Below are positions 13,174 through 24,300 of a stretch of DNA of 64,000 bases, in pieces. The stretch comes from Brachionus manjavacas. Lineage: Eukaryota > Rotifera > Eurotatoria > Ploima > Brachionidae. A program made the translations under genes and the position numbers. The notes beneath the pieces are model-generated. The model saw nothing but the letters and a program-made list of their open reading frames with translations, had not been told where the DNA came from and did no database searches. Location: positions 4,945,501-5,009,500 of the forward strand of contig JAHQIY010000008.1 in the NCBI GenBank assembly GCA_019054805.1, in the 5' to 3' direction. Each line of letters opens with the position of its first letter. Positions within the stretch are counted from its first letter, which is position 1.

Positions 13174-13484
13174 CTTCATTTAAATTATTTTGATTTTAAG
13201 AATAAAAAAATTTCATTATATTCGACAATTTTTAATTTTTAATAAATTAATTTAGTTTAATATTAAATAAATGAAACAAAACGTTTAACTCCATTATTTT
13301 TCAGCATTCAAATTTAGAGTTTTTTTGGTTTTTAAAAAAATCGAAGTAAAAAATTAATAATTTTGTTTAGAAGTTTACTTTGTAAATTAACTAAAAACGT
13401 AATCTAATTATAAATTTGAACATAATTTTTATAATGAAAATTACTTTTTTAAAATATTATTTTTTTCCTTATTGACTCCTTGTG

Positions 13485-13760
13485 GAGCATTGAGTCATTA
13501 CTTTTGATTTCCACTCAAGTCGATCTTTTGCTTTAAGCCTAGCTTCTGCAATATTAGGACCCTGATTTAAAGGCTCTAAATTTGTTTTTGTGTATAGGCC
13601 AGCATTTGACAATGAGATCAATTCGGCATTAGTTGAGGATGAGAGGCTCAGGAACGCCTCTGGAGAACAGGTCTGGTGCCAGCTAATGATTGGAAAAGAG
13701 CATATTATACTAGGGTGTATGTACAGGCCCCAAATGTAAGATATGGTTCGTGCGCACAAC
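13485..13760 (-). pseudogene. Retrotransposon ORF C-terminal fragment
   Basis: On the minus strand the last codons read LEPLNQGPNIAEARLKAKDR, then LEWKSKVMTQCSTRSQ and a stop. This Leu/Glu-rich segment ending in a W-K-x-x-V plus short tail resembles the extreme C-terminus of RTE- or L2-like ORF2 proteins. The same ending recurs in the opposite orientation at 14228-14292. Upstream frames are broken. It is a relic; the clade is not certain. Confidence 0.5.
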
Positions 13761-14034
13761 TAAATACAACTATTGCGATCGCAAAAGCCTTGTTGTCACG
13801 AGAAAGATCACCAGCTTATGTGATGTCTTAATTTTTACTTTTTCTTAACTTCATAGTTCATCATGTGACCTTTTTATACATTTTCTTATGTCATTATATC
13901 ATTTTCAATCGTTTTTCTTATACACAAGATGTACATATTTAAAGTATATACGCAATTTTACGCGCTTATAAGCACAGCATAATAAAATAAAATATAATGG
14001 CTTAAATTTTTTGGGGGGGATAAATTTAATTTTT

Positions 14035-14645
14035 TTAAAATGACAAAAATAACTAGAAGTGGTGACTAATTTAATCAATTTTAGCTGACAATAAAAAACT
14101 AATCATTCTGACAAAAAAACTAAACGACTGACAAATACATATATATTGAGATGACTATTTAATAATTTTGCACTGAAAAAATTTTTCATTTTTATTTTAT
14201 TTTATTTTAGTTCTAATTTAGGTATTTAGTTCGACTTGAGTGGAAATCAAAAGTAATGACCCTATGCTTCACAAAGAGTGAATAAGGAAAAAAAAAGACA
14301 AGTAATTTAATTCTCTGGATTGTAAGAAATGAACTTAAATTGTGAAGTTTTCTCATAGTTGACTCTAGCTTGATGATGAGATTTGGACAAAACGGTTTGT
14401 CATCACCGTCTGGAGCTTTCTTCTGATTTTGGTGCTATAGTTCAAGATTTTTATTTTTATTGTGACATCAAAATCATTAGTTTGTTGTAAAGATAATTAA
14501 TTAGTCAAAAAAGAATTTTTGTCACTCAAATAATTATTTTATCAGTCAATTAATTTATTTGTCATCATATGTAGTTTTTTTGTCAGTAGATTTAGTCTTT
14601 TTTGTCAGTAAAATTTAATTTTTTTGTCAGTCCATTAATTGATGG
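14035..14645. repeat. Inverted-repeat element with TGACAAAAAAACTAA subterminal repeats
   Basis: At 14035-14140 the unit TGACAAAA, then ACTAA-like sequence, occurs several times (for example TGACAAAAAAACTAAACGAC). At 14480-14645 the complementary unit TTTTTTGTCAGT occurs several times. The two clusters face each other as a loose inverted repeat about 600 bp across. A retrotransposon tail fragment (14228-14292, + strand, LEWKSKVMTLCFTKSE then stop) lies between them. Clustered subterminal repeats of this type are transposase-binding arrays in several DNA transposon families; no transposase is visible here. Confidence 0.55.
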
Positions 14646-14749
14646 CCAAATAAAATCAATTTTTTTATACAAAATAATATCGTTCCATAAATACACGCTC
14701 TTTATTTTACAAATAGTTCTCTTTTGGCTTAGTGTTTACAGCGGTTTTA

Positions 14750-14865
14750 ATAAAAACGTAACGCCAGCGATCCGGCCGGTCGGCCAACGGTAACTTTGGC
14801 GTCCCAACACGTCCGACCTTACTAGACGGCCGACCTAAGCGTCCTTGCCGGCCGGTTTTTGGTTT
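14750..14865. repeat. GGCC-rich fragment related to the hAT foldback arms
   Basis: A short island (CGATCCGGCCGGTCGGCC, then GACGGCCGACC and GCCGGCCGG) is far richer in G+C than its surroundings. It has the same GGCCGGCC/GGTCGGCC vocabulary as the palindromic element at 30658-31808. It is likely a fragment or diverged relative of that family. Confidence 0.5.
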
Positions 14866-14924
14866 AATGAAAGAATTTTTTTTCTCTTCTTTTACAGTGG
14901 TGTTCCGGATTTAGTAATTTACGA

Positions 14925-15059
14925 TAATTTACGTAAAAAACAGTAAATTTACCGAATTTTACGTAAAATATTGTAAATTTACGTAAATTTACAAAAGTAA
15001 AAAAACGTAAATTTACTTGATTTTACGTAAAATTTGGTAAATTTCGATCATTTTACGTA
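14925..15059. repeat. TTTACGTAAA-type repeat interrupted by a Tigger-like element
   Basis: Several overlapping palindromes of the form TTTACGTAAATTTAC occur here. Related sequence resumes at about 16297-16560 on the far side of the Tigger-like element (ACCATAATTTACGTAAATTT). The inserted element therefore sits inside, or at the edge of, an older palindromic repeat. Confidence 0.55.
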
Positions 15060-16296
15060 CAGTGCACTCGCGCTACAACGAATGAGCGGGACTTTATAAT
15101 GTCATTCGTTATTTGAAAAATCGTTATATCAAATTTTCCATGTTAATTGATTGGTGTTAAAAAAAAATGTGTAATTGGGCGGTTGATAGATTTTTTTAGT
15201 TATTTATTGACAAAATAAGATAAAACACAAAGTAATTAACATAAACAATAAAAATAAGAAAAAATTAAATAAACTAATTTGATAAACTGAAAAAACTTGT
15301 GATTTTCGATTGTTTTTTTGATTCGATTGATTGAATAGAGGCGATGAGTTTGAAGACTGAATTTATCTCATTTCTACAGTCTTCTTTGCTATTCATAAAA
15401 TATTCTCTAGCTGTATTCAGTCCGGCGATTGCTTTTTCTTTGCTTATAAACTCTGTTTCTGTTTCTGTGGTTAGGGATGGTTCTGCTTCTTCGGTTTGCT
15501 CACCTTATATGAGATGTTGTGTCTTTTTAAAAAAATTATTTAGCCACCCTGAACTTGCCTTGAAATCAGGTTTCTGAAGCATTGTTGCTATTTTGAGAGC
15601 TTGAGCTTGTATTAGAGGACCATCGAGTGTAATTGAATTATGCGCTTTTGTGTCTCTGAACCACATATCCAGGTATTTTTCAAGCTCTTTGTACTCAGGC
15701 TCTCTCAATCTCTTAGCTTTTTTAATTTCACGCATGGACTCAGATGCTTTTTTGATCCCTTCTTGATTCTTAACGATTGTTGAGATAGTCGAAGCTGCTA
15801 ATCCATACTTGCGGGATAGTTCAGTTGGAGTTGCTTTATTATTGTAATCCTCTATTATCTCAAGCTTCAAGCTTATCTCAGGACTCTTTCTTTTTTTACT
15901 TTCTATTTTTGAAACAATAAAAAAACACCAATAAAAATTAACTATTAAACAAACAAAAGTTTATATAATAATTTTTGATTGGTTGGTTTCTTTTTATTTT
16001 GTCATTATTTTTCAGGAGTTGACACATACAGATTAAAATTTCATTGATAAACAAAAATTATAACGAATGTGCTAAAATAAGATTGTATTCGTTAAAGAAA
16101 GTGACAATTAACGTTGTTAAGTATGAAAATGGGCTTCGATTTCCCATTCGCAGTAGCGAATTTTTCATAATTTCATATTCGTAATATGATATTTTGTTAG
16201 CCATTGATTTGAATGGAGAGGAAATCGGGGCTTATACATCATTATCTGTAGCGCGATATTCGTAATAAAGCGAATCGTTATAGCGCGAGTGCACTG
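15060..16296 (-). mobile_element. Tigger/pogo-like DNA transposon, internal deletion derivative
   Basis: Terminal inverted repeats match over about 25 bp: CAGTGCACTCGCGCTACAAC at the left, and the complement of the right end reads CAGTGCACTCGCGCTATAAC. Both are flanked by TA, the target duplication of the Tc1/mariner/pogo superfamily. The minus-strand frame 15870-15274 encodes the pogo-type N-terminal DNA-binding region (psq-like HTH with ATPTELSRKYGLAASTIS, then a CENP-B HTH region ending LNNFFKKTQ). It then passes through one in-frame TAA straight into the transposase C-terminal tail. The whole DDE catalytic domain is missing, so the element cannot move by itself. The tail ends KKQSKITSFFSLSN, which contains a PCNA-interacting-type motif. 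Confidence 0.88.
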
Positions 16297-16919
16297 TAAA
16301 TTTATGTAAAAAAAAAAATGTCCAAAAAATTGAAATGATTTGGCACATTTTAAAAAAACATGAATTTTTGTTATCCTTCAATATTTATATCCAGAATTAT
16401 AAAAAAAAAATTACCATAATTTACGTAAATTTTGGTAAAATGTAATCAATTTAATGGTAAAAAATAGTACAAATGGTAAAAAATGATTATTTAAAATTTT
16501 AAATTAATTTGAAAAAAAATTTTTATTCCAATTTTTTACGTTAAAAAAATATTATAAGTTAATATTGCAAACATCTCATAGAGAGCGCATTTGGGTATTT
16601 GAAATTGTTAAAAGAGAAATACCAGGTCAAAAAGATCAGAGAAAATTCTAAGCTATTTCTAAAGCTCCTTCAAAAAATAAAAAAAAAATAAAAAAACTAT
16701 TAAATAATTTTTAAATCATTAATTTAAAAAAGCTAGGAAAAAAGACTCCAAGTTTTAATTTTGCCAAGTTTTGAAGCACGATTCAATCGATTCAACATAA
16801 ACATGCAACAAGAACATAAATAGAATCAACTGGTACTGTTTTATCAGAAGAACCCCAAATAGTGTAGAAGAAATACCAGCTAACCTATTTGTGGCACAAA
16901 ACACAAGTTTTACAGACAG

Positions 16920-17158
16920 TTTGTGAGAAAACCTTTTACCACGAAATACTTTCTTCACAAACAGAATCGTTCCATCTCGGAATGAACTACCTGACCAAGC
17001 CAAGAATGCGACAACTGTTGAGCAATTCAAGGTCGAGTATGACAAACACAAAACAGGTACTTGATCAGATAACCGGAGACAAACATATCTGCTATAGCTG
17101 GCTACCAGCTCCGCGAGCCACTGACTTGCTGTCGATTATTTAATAATAAAATCAAATG
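16920..17158 (+). pseudogene. Non-LTR retrotransposon 3' end, copy A
   Basis: The frame 16951-17064 reads FFTNRIVPSRNELPDQAKNA, then TVEQFKVEYDKHKTGT and a stop, the usual end of CR1/jockey-like ORF2 proteins. The 3' UTR has the perfect hairpin AGCTGGCTACCAGCT at 17096-17110, and the element ends in an AT-rich TTTAATAATAAA tail. A nearly identical copy lies at 53065-53290. Only the tail survives. Confidence 0.8.
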
Positions 17159-17160
17159 AA

Positions 17161-18095
17161 GATAATAAGAATAATTAAATAGTTAATTAAAAATAGTTAA
17201 AGCTTCTTTTCTTCGCGACTAAAATAGATGAAAAACAAAATGTTGGAGCGGATTCTCGGAGTTAAATAAGAAATAGAGATAATGATTAAATGTTAATTAT
17301 TTCTTTTTTAATTAGAACAAAATTTCCTAAGATAAAAAAGTCAAACTCAAAGATGTCTTATCAACAAACTAAAAAAAAATATTGGAAAATTTACCTGACT
17401 ATCTAAACCAGACAATTAAATTTTTGGAAATAAAAGGCAATATTAAATTATTTTTTTTTAAAAATTCGTCTCTTTTACAATAAATTCTTTTACAATCGTA
17501 TTTCCCAAAGTTGGACTGAATGCTAGAAGCAGATTAAAATATTATTATTATTATTATTATTATTTATTCATAAAATTACGCCAGATTCGGCGATGTAAAA
17601 AATAACATAAAATTGAATACAAAGGAAGGTAGTTATGTACTGTTTGTTTTCCCTTTTTTAAATTTACAATTATGTTTAAGAAATTAAAATATTAAAATAG
17701 ATTTTCATTTTTTACATAAATACCACAAAAGATTTAATTTTAAATTAAATATTCAAAGATTGAGATTAACACAAAAATAAATAAAACCTTGTTCAAATGT
17801 CTTAGGTAATTATATTTCAAATTTTATTTATCTTTTTGAGATAGGGTTGAGCAATCAAACACTATTATAGAACAAAAGCAATAAAATACAGAAGATTTTA
17901 CAATGAAATTAGACATAAAAAATGGATTCAATTAAAACTTAAAATATTTACTATTTCAACTTAATTTTATGGAAAAAAAAGTTCTGTCATTTTAATTTTG
18001 ATCAAATTTCTCAGCAGCTTAATTTTGATTATTCTATTATTTACAATAATCGAAACAAATAATTCAAAATATTCATTACAACATTTATTTAGAAT
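17161..18095. other. Intergenic AT-rich DNA with (TTA)n microsatellite
   Basis: A (TTA)n run of about eight units lies at 17541-17564 and is followed by ATTACGCCAGATTCGGCGATG, which looks like the end of a short interspersed repeat. No gene is seen up to the stop codon of the minus-strand gene at 18096. Confidence 0.5.
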
Positions 18096-20789
18096 TTAAA
18101 CAAGATTTCCTTGGCAATATTTTCCTGAGCAATCATCAAATGGAAAATATTCTGGTATTATATTAACTTCAGTGTTGATAACATTTACAGTGTCATCAAG
18201 TCCTTTAAAGTCAAATTCCATATAAAATCCCAGATAGAACTTCTCAGGCTTTTCAAAAGCTATCTCATAAGTAGTTTGATCAGAATCTGCTATAGTTGTT
18301 ATTCCATTTTTAGTAGGAACCCACTTTACAGGGTGAAGCTTCTCTTTTGAAGGATCATTAGGATCAGCTTCTGCTCTTCTGAAGTCTCTCCTGCCATCTT
18401 CTAATGTGTAGGCATAAAAACATTTTACATCAAATGGAAGCAGATGATCTTTGTCAATAAAAGCTCTTATAATTCCATGAGACGAGTTATTTGGCCTAGA
18501 CCATCGAAGTCGTGGTTTTAGTCTTTTTTCGTACGAACTGATAAAAATCCCCGATAAAGACCCCAAAATTTCACTGTCTTTTCCACTTAAAGAGTGACCA
18601 ACATTATCGAATCTTCGGAGTAGAGCAGTCCCATTCGTTGCAGCTACCAAGTTGTCCCAATAAGCAAAAGTATCATCTGGCAGAAAAAATTCATCATTTG
18701 CAGCATTCATTACCATGATTTGAGTATCTTTATACCGCTCGAAATAACCTTTTTAATTTATTTTTTAGATTGAATTTAATTGTTTCAATTTTTTACTTAA
18801 TGGATCGACTAGTCTCTCCAATTCGTACAATTCTCTACTATCAATGTATTTTAAATTATCTTGACTATAGTAATCATAAAATTCGAAGGTCCATCCTCCT
18901 AAACTTTTGAAATGATTGTGAAAATTCTAAATAAATTTTTTAAATATTTTTTTGATTGAAATTTGTGGAAAATTCTCACCAAATTTAGGTTAGCCAAGTC
19001 CATGACTATGGGAGCTGCCGCGAAAACACGCTTATTATCAACTGCACTCTAAAATTAATTATTAAATTAATTAGGAGAACTTCTTTGCTAAATTGCTTTA
19101 TACAGATGTCCACGTAGTCCATCCGCGTTTAGATTTACCAGTAGTCATAAACTTATCTATTTTTATTCCAAAATTTTTCAAAGAAAAATCTTCGACTGTA
19201 TCCATAGCTTTGATAACAGCTTTGGTCATTGGAAATCGCAGGAGAATAGTGGGATTGCTAGTATTTTTTAAAAAAAGCTTCCTAAAAAAATAATAGATTC
19301 TTAAATTAATAAAAATCAAGAAAAAAAACCATGTCCAAGAAATTATTTCATCCTCTGATCTGGGCACTTTATCCGGATCATTCTGAATAAATCAAAGTTT
19401 AATTGCAAATTTAAAATTTTAATTTTGAAAATTATACATTAAAAACATACGGCTGGTTTGGAACTTGTTGAAGAACTGCTGAAATTGTTCCGGTTATTAA
19501 GGAAAAATTTGAAACCAACTGAATGTCTCCATCTGTTGGCTTTGGGATTCTTAAATCTCAGAATTAGTCTAAGTAACCGGAAAGCCAATAAATGAAAAAT
19601 TAAGAACATTTATTTTTTCGAAATTTCTCAACTTTTTTTGCAACAGTGAAAATTAAAATTTTATTTTTAAAACTGATTAAGTGTAGAGTGAAGTCAACTC
19701 AATTAAGAATCACTATATTCATCATAAAGGATAAAAGTTCAAGAATTAAATCAAGGTTCTATAAAATATGGCACAATTAATAAATAAAGAAAAATTGAAC
19801 AAATATCATTTTGAAATACTGATAATTTTCTTAATATATCCTTTTTTTGCAATGCCTCAGAAATAAAAAATACAAAAATTTAATAAATATCCAAGCGACC
19901 AGTTCATCTAAGAGGGCAGATTTCTGATATTTTACGGAATTTTCAAAATTTACGATTTTTAGCATTTAAGAAAAAATGATCTTGTTAATTTTTTTTGAAA
20001 AAAAAAAACTGTTTTTAGAAATTAAGTCTTATTCAGTAAAAAATTCAAAATCATTTTTTTTTGGTATTTGAACTATTTAAGCATTGTTTACACCAACTTC
20101 CGATATCTCATGTAAAATTGGTCTCGTTGGAATGGGATAAAATCTCACCAAATACAACTGAGAATACTAAAAAAATATTCCTGAACTGAATATTGGAACA
20201 ATTTAATTTTTCATGAGAGGTGTAATAAGAAGGATATGTAACGTAAGAAAAAAGAATTTAAATTTAAAAAAAATTCGTAAATAAATTTTTTAAATCTTTA
20301 ATTTTTTTTAATCATTCTTAGTCTGAAATCTGTTCTTCTTCACATTAAACCTCGAGAACTTTTTGGCTCGAAAGATGAAAAAAGATTAGTAGATTTTTAA
20401 AGATAATTTTTGAATTAATTAATTAAAATGAAAATAATCAAAAAATACTCTTCTTTATTGGAGCTTCCACCAATCCACATCAAAGAAGCATCTGGCCTAA
20501 AAATTTTATCAGGAACAGCTAGTGAAAGATAATGCCACCATATCGGTCTTTGAACAATTGTTTCTAATTTTCTGGTAAAATTCACTTTTTTCTAATTGAA
20601 ATTAATTTTACCATCTTGCCATTTTTGGGATGTCATATTTAAAATAAACAATTTGTATCCGCTAAGTTCATAAGTATGAATTAGTTGATAACCATAGTTG
20701 GGATCGAACTGGAACACATAGTCATCAAGGGGCGTTTGATAGCCAAATTTAAACAAGAAAAATAGAAAAAAAACACCTTTAAATCTCAT
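18096..20789 (-). CDS. PhoPQ-activated-protein/AprA-like secreted alpha/beta hydrolase, 8 exons
   Basis: Minus-strand exons 20612-20789, 20449-20563, 19438-19549, 19330-19382, 19104-19281, 18980-19048, 18797-18926 and 18096-18748 join in phase to 495 residues. The N-terminus MRFKGVFFLFFLFKFGYQ is a signal peptide, so the product is probably secreted. Family hallmarks appear in order: PLDDYVFQFDPNYGY, LNMTSQKW, RPIWWHYL, VLQQVPNQP, a nucleophile elbow TTGKSKRGWTTW (Ser about 203), NAANDEFFLPD (acid) and NVGHSL (His about 330). These belong to the PhoPQ_related family (PF10142), which includes Dictyostelium autocrine proliferation repressor AprA. The enzymatic substrate is not established for this family. 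Exon 1 would hit a TAG if read through, and a 48-bp intron removes it. The 5' start precedes a hydrophobic leader with no better upstream ATG. Confidence 0.88.
19550..20448 (-). other. Intron 2 of the AprA-like gene
   Basis: The only long intron in this gene, about 900 bp. It is AT-rich and I see no repeat family or coding sequence in it. Confidence 0.6.
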
Positions 20790-21024
20790 TTTGAATTTTG
20801 GATCAAAATTGGTTAAATAAAAACACTGAGAAAACTCGTATGATTTATGTTATTTTTAGAATCACAAGATTCCTTATTTTATTATCAAAAATGCACAAAT
20901 TATATAGATTAAGTCGAAAATAATAATTTTTTTTTTTGGAAAAAAATTATCTTCACCATTAAAAATCTAACAATTTAAATAAATGATAAAAATAAAATAA
21001 AAAAAATAAAATTTTTTAAAAGTT

Positions 21025-21030
21025 TTTATT
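21025..21030 (-). promoter_or_regulatory. Poly(A) signal for the Piezo gene
   Basis: AATAAA on the minus strand, about 30 bp beyond the last Piezo stop codon. A second AATAAA overlaps that stop (21058-21063). No AATAAA is seen between the two alternative stop codons, so both isoforms would probably use the same 3' end. Confidence 0.45.
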
Positions 21031-21058
21031 TTCTTTCAAAGTTAAGTTTTTTCTTGAT

Positions 21059-21371
21059 TTATTGATTTTTCTTATCATCATTATCAATGGCTTCTTGATC
21101 ACCACTAGACCTGTTTTGAAGATTTTTTGGCGGACGGGTGTACTTGATCATCGTCTCAGGCGACCGATACAAAAATATAATCTTTGCATACAATTCTTCT
21201 TCTAGCAAAAACTGCTTGTTTTCTCGCACCATATACACTGATCTTACCAACTTAAGAATTCTATCCACGTTTGGCAACTGCTCGAATATGATTTTCATTG
21301 ATGAATTGACGACCATAATGCGGATAAAACGAGATAAAGCAAGCACAAAAGTTATATATATACCTATAATT
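21059..21371 (-). CDS. PIEZO: Piezo alternative last exon, distal copy (canonical-like)
   Basis: The acceptor CTCGTGAAG is followed by a 103-codon frame plus stop in the phase required by exon 21864-22050. It encodes the pore-lining inner helix ([20 protein letters not shown]) and the C-terminal domain. It keeps the family ending closely: [36 protein letters not shown]. The SPET sequence includes the Pro-Glu pair that forms a cytosolic constriction in mouse Piezo1, and the Phe of the M-F constriction is kept while the Met is Ile. A 25-residue charged tail follows. Confidence 0.9.
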
Positions 21372-24300
21372 CTTCACGAGAAAAAAAAATAAAAAAAATA
21401 TTTAAATGCGAACTGTTGTGTTTTTTGGTCTTCGTCTTTCTAATTCTTTTCGATTACATTTGGTTATGTGAATCATGAAAGCCGGATCTCGGTAGATATA
21501 AATCAACTTTTCATATAGCTCATCTTCTAAGTCGAGGAGTACCAGAGATCTAACCAGAAGTATATCATTGAGCAGCTGAAGTATTTTATCCACATTGGGT
21601 AATTCCTGGTAGATTATTTTTGTCGATGAGCCCACAAGTGCATCTCTGACCAGCTGGGCAATTAAAATAATGAAGGTTGAGTATAACCCTACAATACTAC
21701 AGGTGATAAAAATTAGCCTCTTATCTTATAAATTCAGTTCATGCAATAAGCAAAAAGCACTACATAAAAGTGATTAAGTTACGAGAGATTGGGTCAGATC
21801 AAGCGTTAGGAGAAGACATTAGGAAGACAAAATAACACTCAAAAAATAATATTAAAAATTTACCCTTGTTCGGTAATAAATGAGATGCTTGATGGAGAAA
21901 CTTGATCACTTACTACTACAATTGACAAATAGCCAGATTTGGAGCATGGTGGAGTGTAGTTTTTTGTTGGAATTTCCAAAGCGTCCCACCACAAGTTATT
22001 CGATTGGTTTCGTAATTTTATTTGAATGTCAACATAATATTTAAGTTTTTCTTAATATAAAATTTTTGATCAAAATTTTCAATAAGTAAATAAATCATGT
22101 GGATAGATAAGATATTATTTTAAAATAAATTAATTGTTAATAATTTAAAAATAATAAGCAAAAATTTTTAATAAAATTTTTTTTTAATTAATAAATTTTT
22201 AATTATACTTTAAATTAAAAAGAATTTTTTTTTTTTAAAGGTTTATCAAAAAAATTCATAAAAATCATTTAATTCTTTGAATTTTAAACACGAATTCAGT
22301 TTAACAATAAGTACGTAAAAACCAAAAATATGGTGAATGTTCAATTCATAGATTTTTTTTTCAAAAAATTATTTTAATCTCTTGAATTTTTCGTTGACAA
22401 TAAAAAGACAGGCAGTTAAAATTTTGAAAAATCCATAAAATAAAAATTCTTATTTAAATTATCCGGATTTACTTTTTTGTATTTTATATTTTTTTGAAAA
22501 TCTTGCAAAAAACATTTAAAATTTGTTTAAAAAAAAAGTTAAAAATTGTTATTTGATATAATCAAATTTTGTGTTTTTTTTAAATACTTTTCTTTTTAAT
22601 TTTCTTTTATTTTTAACTAATTTGAGGGGAGCCTCGGGCAGCACAGAATGGAACTAAGTTTTCCTTTTTGGCCCAACGAGTAAAAAAAACGAAAAAAAAA
22701 AAATGAATAAAAAACTAAGACTAGTTTTTAAAGAGATGAGTTAAATATCGTTTTTAATAGATTCGAGTATCTAAAAATCTATCCAAAAAAGCCCATTAAT
22801 ATATTTCTATCAAATGTATGTTTATTAAAGCATATTTATTCTTATAAAAATAAAAAAAATGCTTAATCAAATTGAAAATTTTAGGGCAAAATATAAGGTA
22901 CAGTCATACCTTCGTATAACGAACCTCAATTTAACGAAATCCTTGAATTAACGAAATGAAAACTAAGAATCGGAAATAACTATTTTAAATTCTATACAAA
23001 AAATTTTCGAAATAACGAACTTTGATATAACGAAATTTTGATGCAACGAAATAAAACTAAAGAACAAATAAATAGGTTTCTTTTAAAAATTAACTTCCTA
23101 TAACGAAATTAATTTCTAAATCATCCGATACAGAACCGAAAAACGTAAATCTTTTACACTTGAAACGAAGGTTGAAATAATTAAAAAACATGAAAAAAAT
23201 ATTTCAACTACAGAACTGGCGAAACAATACAACTGTAGTCCATCTACAATTTCAACCATATTAAAATCAAAAGCCAAAATTATGGAACATTATCTTATTA
23301 TTATTATTTATTATTTTTAAAAAAAAATACATACACCTCATAGGCATTTAGTAAAAAAAGGTTCATTTATATATATAAAAAAAAAGTATTTATATAAAAA
23401 TTTAAGTCACTTTTAATAAAGCATTTAGCTCATTGTACAAATAAAAATAATTAGTTTTATTCAATATAAATTTTTGTATTAGATAAAAATAGTATTTTAC
23501 AGAATCAACTAAGCCCATGTTATTACCCATAAATAGGGAATTAACCAGTTCTACCATCGTATTTGGATCATAATCAAGACAGTTTACATACAGTTTTTCT
23601 TCAACACTTTTGATTTGTTTACAAAAGGACGTATTGTCCCTGTCATAAACTTCATTTCCTTTTTTAATTTCATTAAAAACTTTCCAGCATAAGCTATTAT
23701 TTATAATTTGTTTTAAGAAAAAAATTTTATGTTTGTAGTAAATCTGAACATTATGAAAAAATTTTTGTCGGTCCAGAAAAAAAAACGAATTAAACTATCA
23801 AATTACGATGACGTCGATCAAGCTGTAATTTTTTGGTTTAATCAAGTAACAAAATATAAAAACGTTACAATCAGTGGTCTCGAAATCCAATTACAAGCAT
23901 TGAAATTCTCGATTATGCTGGGTCATCTAGATTTCAAAGCCAAAACTCTAACGACGAAGAAGAAAAAGAATATCGAGAAATTTTAAATTATGAAAAAAAA
24001 ACTCGATTTTGATAAATACGCATATGTTTCGACGCAGAACTTCTAGCTTTTGGTACATTAAGCGACGAAGAAATAGTAAAAAAAGTTGGCTGTGACGATC
24101 AACTTAATATAGCGACTGATTCAGACGAAAATGAAGAGATAGAAGAAATTTCAAAACCAACTATTAATTCAAAAGAGGCTTTAGATAAAATTAACGACTT
24201 GAGAATTTTTTTTTTCTTTAAATAATAGCGATTGTTCTAGTTTTATCAATAATTTGTTTAGTATTGAAAACTTTTTGATTGATATGCTTTTACTAAACAA

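Noticed and set aside
16755..17051. Minus-strand frame of 98 codons overlapping a retrotransposon tail
   Set aside because: The plus strand carries the conserved FFTNRIVPSRNELP ending shared with 53065; the minus frame is a by-product.
20563..20611. An in-frame TAG after exon 1 of the AprA-like gene, suggesting a pseudogene or a 27-nt mini-intron
   Set aside because: A 48-bp intron with normal GT-AG ends removes the stop, restores phase and gives the spacing between NMTSQKW and RPIWWH expected for the family.
21402..21696. The proximal Piezo last exon as a dead duplicate
   Set aside because: It has an intact frame, a good acceptor, correct phase and full-length homology, so decay is not supported, although expression is unproven.
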